Of a stretch of 64,000 bases of DNA, positions 57,269 through 64,000 are shown piece by piece. The position numbers and the translations under genes were made by a program. Each line of letters opens with the position of its first letter. Positions within the stretch are counted from its first letter, which is position 1. The DNA comes from Bradyrhizobium sp. sGM-13 (GTDB lineage: Bacteria > Pseudomonadota > Alphaproteobacteria > Rhizobiales > Xanthobacteraceae). The DNA is taken from NCBI RefSeq assembly GCF_018398875.1, contig NZ_JAGWDK010000009.1:186001-250000 (forward strand), written 5' to 3'. The notes beneath the pieces were generated by a model. The model ran no database searches. It was not told the DNA's origin and saw nothing but the letters and a program-made list of their open reading frames with translations.

Positions 57269-57619
57269 CTACGTCATGCTGCCGGGCAGGAAGCAACGGA
57301 TCGTAATCCCAAGCGCGTCCTTCATCGGCCACACCATGGTTCGGCCGGCGCGATTGGGCTCGGTAATGACCGCATCGTCGGGGACGTCGATCCATTGGCC
57401 CTCGAGCCGTACGCGGTAATGGCCGTCCTTGGATTCCCAATCGACATCGGCGACAGCAGAACCGTCAGCGTCGGAGCAACATGGCCCCTTTCCGCTCCTG
57501 AGGCTATCGAACCACGACTTGAGCGGGGATTTGGCGTAGCGACCGTCATCGCGGGCCGCGGCATGTCCGCCGAGAACAATAGCTGCGCCTAGTGCAACAC
57601 CGACCCAGAGAAACTTCAT
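57269..57619 (-). CDS. Small secreted protein inserted in the lpx cluster
   Basis: 116 residues from the ATG at 57619. Signal peptide MKFLWVGVALGAAIVLGG HAAA. The mature part contains CCSDADGSAVADVDWESKDG and RVRLEGQWIDVPDDAVITEP, a beta-rich domain with a CC pair, and ends near IRCFLPGS. I know similar unnamed secreted proteins in Bradyrhizobium. Its function is unknown. It shares orientation with the lpx genes around it. Confidence 0.65.
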   Translation of the reverse strand: MKFLWVGVALGAAIVLGGHAAARDDGRYAKSPLKSWFDSLRSGKGPCCSDADGSAVADVDWESKDGHYRVRLEGQWIDVPDDAVITEPNRAGRTMVWPMKDALGITIRCFLPGSMT

Positions 57620-57751
57620 GCGGCCATCCGGCAACAGATTCCCCACAGCATCTATAAAGCTGCTGGCCGGCTGAAGTTCCTTCAACACGTCACAATTTGG
57701 CTGGACCGATCGCCCCAAGGTTGATGCACGGTCGAACGGTATCCTGCTGGA

Positions 57752-57878
57752 GCGTTTTCCAGCGAAAGCCTGCCCTGGACTTAGTCCAGGGTGGACACCG
57801 GTTCTCGCGTCAAGAAAACGCGTCAAAACAAGAATCTAGAGCCCGGTTCTGATTCAATCAGAACCGAAAAGGCTCTAG
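57752..57878. repeat. Rhizobial-type palindromic intergenic repeat
   Basis: Nested palindromes: GCGTTTT (57752-57758) with AAAACGC (57815-57821); CCCTGGAC/GTCCAGGG (57773-57791); CTAGAGCC (57836-57843) with GGCTCTAG (57871-57878) enclosing CGGTTCTGAT/ATCAGAACCG. I recognise this as a dispersed palindromic element common between genes in Bradyrhizobium and relatives. It touches the end of the histidine-phosphatase gene. Confidence 0.75.
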
Positions 57879-58510
57879 CCGCCGGTCTGAGCAATCCATT
57901 CGCCAGGTTGCACGCGCGCGACCAGGACGGCTGGGCTCGAGCCACCGGTCTTGTAGACGCGCGCCTCGCCCTCGCGGAGATCGCCAAATTGCTTTCCGAA
58001 GGCATCGGCGACGTTGGTCTTGTGTGTCACCACCACATTATTGACGCCGGCTTTCAGAGGAGCATTGACGAGATCGCGGACGGCGCGCCCAATTTTGGCG
58101 TTCTTGCCGTCGGGGTTCGCCATCGCCGACGCACTGCCGGCGCCGCTGTCGGTCAGGGCATCGACGGGAGAGACGTCCTTGCCGCTGAGCAGCTTGCCGG
58201 TCTCGACCGCGCGGTTCAGCTGGCTCGTGTAGACCTCGCCGATTGGTATGCCAAGTTTCGCGAGTGCAGCTCCAAGCTCGCGCGCCAGGGTGCGGCCCTT
58301 CTCGCTCAGTTGGCGCTGTGCACTCATATCGTCGAATTTGAAGGGGTAAATGTCCTTCTGGCTATCGTCGGTGGCGCCGTGTCGAAACACGATGACGTAG
58401 CCGCCACCCTTGAGAGAGGCGACAAGACTATTGAGATCCGCCGCGTAACCTTGCGGCGGCATCAGCAGAAAAATGACCAAACACGAAATGATGGACGCAA
58501 GCTTCTTCAA
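57875..58510 (-). CDS. Exported histidine phosphatase family protein
   Basis: 211 residues using a TTG start at 58510, chosen because GGAGG lies five bases upstream and the product then opens with a signal peptide (LKKLASIISCLVIFLLMPPQ GYAA). The RHG motif is VIVFRHGATDD; TSQLNRAVETGKLL and the second histidine region VVVTHKTNVAD follow. Family members hydrolyse phosphate esters through a phosphohistidine. Substrate unknown; likely periplasmic. The 3' end is in contact with a palindromic repeat. Confidence 0.72.
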   Translation of the reverse strand: MKKLASIISCLVIFLLMPPQGYAADLNSLVASLKGGGYVIVFRHGATDDSQKDIYPFKFDDMSAQRQLSEKGRTLARELGAALAKLGIPIGEVYTSQLNRAVETGKLLSGKDVSPVDALTDSGAGSASAMANPDGKNAKIGRAVRDLVNAPLKAGVNNVVVTHKTNVADAFGKQFGDLREGEARVYKTGGSSPAVLVARVQPGEWIAQTGG

Positions 58511-58654
58511 GGACGCCTCCGCTAAAAAACGTGGACCCAAGCCAGGTCTAATCAAGCAAATTTCGTCAATCGACCTCGAAAATGGGTCCACAACCAAGGA
58601 TTGAACAAAGACGTCAGAAGACGTCAGTTGTGTGACGGGTAAATTCAATCCGGC

Positions 58655-59113
58655 TCAATCCGTCAGCATCGCGCCGACGTCGGCTTCCGCGACCACGGCA
58701 CCATTTACCTTGGCGTCGCCGTGAAACCACCACATCGCCTTGCGGCGGCCGATCGAGCGCATGTGGTACTCGATGGTGTCGCCGGGCATCACCGGCTTGC
58801 GGAATTTGCACTTGTCGATGGTGAGGAAATAAACCGCGCGCGGCTTTTCGGTGCCCTCGACCGACTTGATGCCGATCACGCCGGCGGTCTGCGCCATGGC
58901 CTCGATCATCATCACGCCGGGATAGACCGGACGTTCGGGGAAATGGCCGAGAAAAGGCGGCTCGTTGAAGGTAACGTTCTTGATGCCGATACCGCTGTAA
59001 TCGGTCCGGATCTTGATCACCCGATCGATCAGCAGCATTGGATAACGGTGCGGGAGCGTCTTGAGGATCTCGTTGATATCCACGAGCTCAAACCTGACCG
59101 GTGCCTCCTCCAT
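58655..59113 (-). CDS. fabZ: 3-hydroxyacyl-ACP dehydratase FabZ
   Basis: 152 residues from the ATG at 59113, which shares a base with the lpxD stop (TGATG). Hot-dog fold dehydratase of fatty acid elongation. Active-site segments: LPHRYPMLLIDRV, GHFPERPVYPGVMMIEAMAQ with catalytic His and Glu. It draws on the same hydroxyacyl-ACP pool as LpxA and LpxD, which explains the clustering. Confidence 0.94.
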   Translation of the reverse strand: MEEAPVRFELVDINEILKTLPHRYPMLLIDRVIKIRTDYSGIGIKNVTFNEPPFLGHFPERPVYPGVMMIEAMAQTAGVIGIKSVEGTEKPRAVYFLTIDKCKFRKPVMPGDTIEYHMRSIGRRKAMWWFHGDAKVNGAVVAEADVGAMLTD

Positions 59114-60180
59114 CACTCGCGCCCTTCGCCTTTCGGATCGACTGTGCCACCATGCGCCAGCCGCTCCACTGCAACAATCTCCCTGAACCACTGCTTGGTC
59201 GGTTTGGCAAAATGGCCACCCCAGCGGCCATTGGGTGGGATATCGTCCTTGACTGCGCTCATCGCCGTCACCTGCGCGCCATCGCCGATCTTGAGGTGGT
59301 TGTTGATGCCCACCTTGGCGCCCAGCGCGACGTTGTCACCGATGGTCAGGCTGCCTGCGAGCCCGATCTGGGCCGCGAGCAGGCAGTGCCTGCCGATGGT
59401 TACATTGTGGCCGATCTGGACCTGATTGTCGATTTTGGTGCCCTCACCGATTACCGTATCCCGGAGGCTGCCGCGGTCGATGCAGGTGCCAGCGCCAATC
59501 TCGACGTCGTTCTGGATCACGACGCGGCCGGTCTGGGGTACCTTGAGGTGACCCTCGGGGCCGAAGAAGATGAAGCCATAGCCGTCCTGGCCGATGCTGC
59601 AGGCGGGATGGATCAGCACGTTGTTGCCTATCAGGGCGAACTGGATCGCGCTGCGCGCGCCTACATTGCAGTCCCGGCCGATCTTGACGTCTGCGCCGAT
59701 TACCGCGCCGGCACCGATTACGGTGCCAGTGCCGATCTCGACCCGCGGGCCGATCACGGCGAGCGGATCGACGATGACGCCGTCCTCGAGATGGGCGGAC
59801 GGGTCGATGATCGCCGATGGCGCGATGCCGTCATTGTCGAACCAGGATTGCGGGCGGAGCGCATCGGCGTGCCACTCGCGCGCCAGCTTCACGAAGGCGC
59901 GGAACGGCTGGGCCGCCCGCAGCACTGCCACATGGGCGGGCACCTGGGCCTCGAAACGCGGGCTGACCAGGCAAGCGCCGGCTTTGGTCGCCTTGAGCTG
60001 ATCGACGTATTTGAGATTGTCGAAGAACGCCAGATGCATCGGACCGGCTTCGTCGAGCGAAGCGAGGCCCCTGATCACATCACCGTCTCGCGCAGGGTCG
60101 ACCAATACCGCTCCCGTCAACGCGGCCAGCTCGGCCAGCGTTGAGGAAGGAGGTTGCTTGAAGAATATCGGCTGCGCCAT
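59113..60180 (-). CDS. lpxD: UDP-3-O-acylglucosamine N-acyltransferase
   Basis: 355 residues from the ATG at 60180 (MAQPIFFKQPPSSTLAELAA). Third step of lipid A synthesis. N-terminal uridine-binding domain, then hexapeptide repeats forming the left-handed beta helix, with the catalytic His in QIGHNVTIG. YGFIFFGPEGHLKVPQTG is the usual insert. Coupled to fabZ; follows bamA by 127 bases. Confidence 0.93.
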   Translation of the reverse strand: MAQPIFFKQPPSSTLAELAALTGAVLVDPARDGDVIRGLASLDEAGPMHLAFFDNLKYVDQLKATKAGACLVSPRFEAQVPAHVAVLRAAQPFRAFVKLAREWHADALRPQSWFDNDGIAPSAIIDPSAHLEDGVIVDPLAVIGPRVEIGTGTVIGAGAVIGADVKIGRDCNVGARSAIQFALIGNNVLIHPACSIGQDGYGFIFFGPEGHLKVPQTGRVVIQNDVEIGAGTCIDRGSLRDTVIGEGTKIDNQVQIGHNVTIGRHCLLAAQIGLAGSLTIGDNVALGAKVGINNHLKIGDGAQVTAMSAVKDDIPPNGRWGGHFAKPTKQWFREIVAVERLAHGGTVDPKGEGRE

Positions 60181-60307
60181 TTCACCCGTCGCAGTCCGGC
60201 CGCTATTCACACCAGAGAGCCGGCTTCGAAGACGCGAAGCCGAACCCTCCTTTTATTCCTTGGTGTACTCGTCACGTGGACCTTAGTCCATTTCGCTTCA
60301 AGACACC

Positions 60308-62860
60308 TCAGAACGATGTGCCGCCGCCAAACTTGAATTCCTGCACGCGGTCAAACTGGCCCTTCGTAAGCGGAACCGCATAGTCGAAGCGCAGCGGACC
60401 GAAGGGCGAGGCCCAGATCAAGCCGACACCCACCGAGGTGCGAACGACGTTGCCGCTGTCGAACTGCAGTCCCGTACAAGTTCCGGCACTGGCTGGAGTC
60501 GTCGCCGTCGCCTGCGTCGGCGGAACGCAGCCAGGCACATTGACCTCGCCCGTTGCCGCCCATGACGTCGGACCCTTGTAGTCGAACAGTCCGCCGGCGT
60601 CGGCATAGACCGAGCCCTTGAGCCCAACTTCCTTCGGCAGGAACCAGAACGGCATCTGCAATTCGAACGACGCGCCCCAGTACTTGGTGCCGCCGAGCGC
60701 GTCACGCGTGCCGAACGGGTTCAAATCGCGCGGACCGATACCATTCGGCGCAAAACCGCGCACCAGGTTCGGGCCCATCTGGAAGTGATCCAGCATGCGC
60801 AGTTCGCTGCCCCCGAACTGGTTGAGAATACCGCCCTGGAGATGGATCAGGCCGACGATATCGGCGACCAGCGGGGTGTAGTACTTCGCGTCGATTGCCG
60901 ACTTGATGTAGCTCACGTCGCCGCCGACACCGGCGAAGTCCTGCTTCCAATCGATCAGCAAGCCGTCGGTCGGGTTCTTGTTGTTGTCCAGCGTGTTGTA
61001 GTTCAGCGAATAGCCAACCGACGAGGTCAACGTCTTGCCGCTTTGCAGTTCCCTGCGGACCGGCAGCGAGGCTTCACCGTCGAAGTAGCACCACAGACCC
61101 TGACCGGAGGGGTCTGTGGCGGGCGCTGGCAACCCAGCCGGCCCGCCGACGGAATTCACAAATGCCGGCGTCGGATTGAACGCGAGCAGAGAGTTCGAGG
61201 GATTGTTGTTACAGTTCGCGAGCGCGTTCGGCAGCGAGATTTCCTGCTGGTAGATCGAGTAGCGCAATTGCAGCGCGAGATCTTCGCGCAGGGTGAAGCC
61301 GAGCCGCGGGCTGAAGCCCAGCGTCTTGGTGCCGTACGCGATGTAGCTGTTGGCGAGCTGTTCACGATAGAACAGGTCGAGACCAAGCGCGACGCGGTAG
61401 TCAAACAGATAGGGATCGACGAACGACAGCGAGCCGCCGCGCGCGTACTGGCCGTAGGTCACGGCAGCCTTCGCATACAGGCCGCGGCCGAGGAAGTTGC
61501 GCTCGGAGATGCTGACTTCGGCCAGCGCACCATCCGTGGTCGAATAGCCGCCCGACACCGAGAAGTCGCCCGTCGATTTTTCTTCGAGATCGACGATCAG
61601 GATCACGCGATCGGTCGACGAGCCGGGCTCGGTCAGAATCTTCACGCTCTTGAAGAAGTCGAGGTTCTTCAGCCGGCGCTCGGCGCGATCGACCAGGGCG
61701 CGGTTGTAGGCATCGCCTTCGGACAGGTCGAACTCGCGGCGGATCACGTAGTCGCGGGTACGGGTGTTGCCGCGAACGTTGATGCGCTCGATATAGGTTC
61801 GCGGGCCTTCGTCGACGGCGAACACGATCGAAACGGTGTGCTGCTCGAAATTGCGATCGCCGCGCGGACGCACTACCGCAAAGGCGTAGCCGCGCCGTGA
61901 AGCCTCGATCTGCATTTCCTCGACGGATTTCTCCAGCGCCTCGGCATTGTAAACCGAGCCGACGCTGACGCGCGAGAAGCTGCGCATCGAGGCGGCATCG
62001 AGGGTCGGGATCGAGGTCTGGAAATCGACGGAGGCAACGCGATATTGCTGCCCCTCATCGATCTTGAAGGTGACGAGGAAGCCCTTCTTCTCGGGGTCAT
62101 ACTCGGTCAGCGCGGCGACCACCTGCACGTCGGCGTAACCGTTCTTGAGGTAGAAGCGACGAATCAGATCGCGGTCGGCCTCGACCCGGTCGGGATCGTA
62201 GACGTCGGCGCCGCCGAGGAAGCTCAGAAGGTTCGATTCGCGCGTCTTGATGACGTCCTTCAGACGATAGGACGAATAGGCGACGTTGCCGATGAATTCG
62301 ATCGACTTGACGCCGGTCTTGGTGCCTTCAGTGATCGTGAAGATCAGGTCGACGCGGTTGTTCGGCTGCTCGATGATTTCCGGGGTGACGCGCACGTCAT
62401 AGCGGCCGGAGCGCCGGTAGATTTCGGCGATGCGCTGGGCGTCCGACTGAACCATCGGGCGCGAGAAAGTACCGCGCGGCTTGGACTGGATTTCAGCCGA
62501 AAGCTGCTCGTCCTTGACTTTCTTGTTGCCTTCGAAGGCGATGCGCCCGATCACGGCGTTTTCGACGACCGTCACGACCAGCCGGCCGCCGACCTGGTTG
62601 ATTCGCACGTCCTGGAACAGGCCGGTCTCGATCAGCGCTTTCAGGCCATCGTCGATCTGGGCTTGGCCGAGGCGACCGCCGGGGCCTGGCTTGAAATAGG
62701 AGCGGATGGTCTCGACCTCGACACGCCGGTTCCCTTCAACGACGATCGACGCCGCGGTCTGAGCCGCAGCCGGCACAGACACCAACGCGCCCCCCATCGG
62801 CGCGGCCACCATGATCAGAGCGGCCAGCAGACCCCCCCGCACTCGCATTCCCAACATCAT
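60308..62860 (-). CDS. bamA: Outer membrane assembly factor BamA
   Basis: 850 residues from the ATG at 62860. Cleavable signal peptide (GGLLAALIMVAAPMGGALVS to AAAQ). Five POTRA domains follow (about 45-445; IVVEGNRRVEVETIRSYFKP, RGNTRTRDYVIRREFDLSEG), then the 16-strand barrel with GPRDLNPFG in the lid-lock region (VRGF). The last residue is Phe, the outer-membrane sorting signal. It inserts barrel proteins into the outer membrane. Upstream of it rseP, the usual alphaproteobacterial order. Confidence 0.94.
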   Translation of the reverse strand: MMLGMRVRGGLLAALIMVAAPMGGALVSVPAAAQTAASIVVEGNRRVEVETIRSYFKPGPGGRLGQAQIDDGLKALIETGLFQDVRINQVGGRLVVTVVENAVIGRIAFEGNKKVKDEQLSAEIQSKPRGTFSRPMVQSDAQRIAEIYRRSGRYDVRVTPEIIEQPNNRVDLIFTITEGTKTGVKSIEFIGNVAYSSYRLKDVIKTRESNLLSFLGGADVYDPDRVEADRDLIRRFYLKNGYADVQVVAALTEYDPEKKGFLVTFKIDEGQQYRVASVDFQTSIPTLDAASMRSFSRVSVGSVYNAEALEKSVEEMQIEASRRGYAFAVVRPRGDRNFEQHTVSIVFAVDEGPRTYIERINVRGNTRTRDYVIRREFDLSEGDAYNRALVDRAERRLKNLDFFKSVKILTEPGSSTDRVILIVDLEEKSTGDFSVSGGYSTTDGALAEVSISERNFLGRGLYAKAAVTYGQYARGGSLSFVDPYLFDYRVALGLDLFYREQLANSYIAYGTKTLGFSPRLGFTLREDLALQLRYSIYQQEISLPNALANCNNNPSNSLLAFNPTPAFVNSVGGPAGLPAPATDPSGQGLWCYFDGEASLPVRRELQSGKTLTSSVGYSLNYNTLDNNKNPTDGLLIDWKQDFAGVGGDVSYIKSAIDAKYYTPLVADIVGLIHLQGGILNQFGGSELRMLDHFQMGPNLVRGFAPNGIGPRDLNPFGTRDALGGTKYWGASFELQMPFWFLPKEVGLKGSVYADAGGLFDYKGPTSWAATGEVNVPGCVPPTQATATTPASAGTCTGLQFDSGNVVRTSVGVGLIWASPFGPLRFDYAVPLTKGQFDRVQEFKFGGGTSF

Positions 62861-63033
62861 GCGCAACGCGCCCTCGTCATTGCACTGCCGGCTCGTACCC
62901 CTACGAACCGGCAGAATCCCAAAGTTGCATTGCTTGTAGCCAATTTCGACAGGGGGGCAAACCAGACATCGCGATGCGATTCCAATTTCATTCCAAGACG
63001 TTGCCAAAGGGCAACGTCATAAAAAAGCCGCTT

Positions 63034-64000
63034 CTACGACCTCCCGAACAGCCCCTTCAGCCAGGGCACCTGATGGAAGTCGTTATAGAAGGCGAAGACC
63101 ATCAACATCAGGACCAAAACCAGCCCGACTCGGAACCCGTATTCCTGGGATTTTTCCGACAATGGACGCCCGCGGAGCACCTCGGCCGTGTAGAACATAA
63201 GGTGACCGCCATCGAGCAAGGGCACCGGGAACAAATTCAATAGCCCGATCGAAATGGACAGCACCGCCGCCAGATGCAGCAGCGGAATGATTCCCAAGGT
63301 AGCCACCTGCCCCGAAATCTGCGCGATCCGAATCGGCCCGCCGATCTGGTCCGCGCTCGCCCGGCCGGTAAAAATGTTGCCGATATAGGCGAGCGTCTGC
63401 TCGATGACGAACCAGGTTTCCTTGATTCCGAGCCAGAATGCAGTCGCCGGATCGACCTTCTCGGTGGTGACCTCGCCCGGCGAGGTCGCACGGGTAATGC
63501 CGAGAATTCCGAGCCGCTGGGTATTTCCGAACGGATCCTTCACCTCGCGCAGTTCCGGCGTGCCCTTCAATTCAAGCGTGGAATCACCCCGCTTGACGGT
63601 GAAGGTCATGGTCTCGCCGGCGCGAACGCTCACAAAGCGTTGCATGTCCGAGAAACTGCCGATCTTCTTGCCGTCGATGGCGGTGACGACATCGCCGACC
63701 TGAAAGCCCGCCCGCTCGGCGGCGCTGCTGGCTTCGATCTTGTCGACGCGTGCCGTCGTGCTCGGCTTGCCGAAGAAAGTGAAGAGACAGGTGAAAATGA
63801 CGATCGCCAGAATGAAATTCGCGATCGGACCGGCGGCCACGATGGCTGCGCGCGCGCCGACTTTCTTGTGATGGAAACTGCCGGCGCGCTCTTCCTCGCT
63901 CATGCGGGCAAGCGATTCGGCCGATGCGGGCGTCGAGGCTTCCGATTCGTCGCCGAAGAACTTCACATAACCGCCGAGCGGGATCGCGGAGATCTTCCAG
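63034..64000 (-). CDS. rseP: Site-2 protease RseP/MmpA, N-terminus beyond the right edge
   Basis: The frame runs off the right edge (WKISAIPLGGYVKFFGDESE is the first visible part), so the HExxH active-site helix is outside the window. Visible are one PDZ domain (VDKIEASSAAERAGFQVGDV) and the third-ligand segment LLNLFPVPLLDGGH with its conserved Asp, followed by a final membrane span. It cuts membrane-bound anti-sigma factors or cell-cycle proteins within the membrane. 173 bases upstream of bamA. Confidence 0.92.
   Translation of the reverse strand, partial: WKISAIPLGGYVKFFGDESEASTPASAESLARMSEEERAGSFHHKKVGARAAIVAAGPIANFILAIVIFTCLFTFFGKPSTTARVDKIEASSAAERAGFQVGDVVTAIDGKKIGSFSDMQRFVSVRAGETMTFTVKRGDSTLELKGTPELREVKDPFGNTQRLGILGITRATSPGEVTTEKVDPATAFWLGIKETWFVIEQTLAYIGNIFTGRASADQIGGPIRIAQISGQVATLGIIPLLHLAAVLSISIGLLNLFPVPLLDGGHLMFYTAEVLRGRPLSEKSQEYGFRVGLVLVLMLMVFAFYNDFHQVPWLKGLFGRS

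Noticed and set aside
1..64000. CRISPR arrays, rRNA and tRNA genes
   Set aside because: No regularly spaced repeats, no rRNA segments and no cloverleaf with a T-arm GTTCRANNC pattern could be found by reading both strands.

Overview
The window looks like chromosome of a Bradyrhizobium-type alphaproteobacterium (Nitrobacteraceae). The evidence is the high GC content with G/C-ending codons, the envelope cluster rseP-bamA-lpxD-fabZ-lpxA-lpxI-lpxB followed by gltA and gltX, small proteins I associate with Bradyrhizobium, and a rhizobial-type palindromic repeat at 57.75-57.88 kb. No database search was possible, so this placement is from recognition.

Layout. (1) 1-1.56 kb: an edge region with a low-GC secreted-protein gene running off the left end, a broken solute-binding-protein gene and two terminator-like hairpins. 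(2) 1.57-35.9 kb: the late region of a short-tailed (podovirus-type) phage, all on the plus strand. It holds a dual-specificity phosphatase, terminase, portal, a lysis cassette, scaffold and capsid, head-tail adaptor, tail and fibre proteins, a GNAT acetyltransferase and virion-internal proteins. It ends in one 4,715-codon gene for a polyvalent protein with pyrophosphatase-like, DNA methylase, SNF2-type helicase, PBECR-like nuclease and zincin parts. Two small genes lie out of frame inside that gene, exactly in its low-complexity linkers. A membrane glycosyltransferase of the ArnT type follows. I see no integrase, repressor or replication genes in the window. (3) 37.5-42.2 kb: accessory genes, including a minimal ATP-dependent DNA ligase, a SRAP (YedK/HMCES) protein, a frameshifted pseudogene and several small proteins. 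(4) 42.3-45.0 kb: a three-gene type II-short CBASS anti-phage operon (CD-NTase, E2-like protein, patatin phospholipase). (5) 45.4 kb: comEC is cut off mid-gene, which probably marks the right edge of the foreign DNA. (6) 46.8-64 kb: core chromosome with a glutamine synthetase, glnS, gltX, gltA and the lipid A/outer-membrane biogenesis cluster. That cluster is split between fabZ and lpxA by about 1.5 kb holding a histidine phosphatase, a small secreted protein and the palindromic repeat.

How the parts fit: the phage block would package DNA, build a capsid with a P22-like short tail, lyse the host and deliver internal proteins with the DNA. The giant protein is plausibly co-injected to modify or protect phage DNA and to counter host defences. 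The CBASS operon is an independent abortive-infection defence on the same island. The right-hand third carries housekeeping functions: glutamine/glutamate tRNA charging, citrate synthase, lipid A synthesis and outer-membrane assembly.
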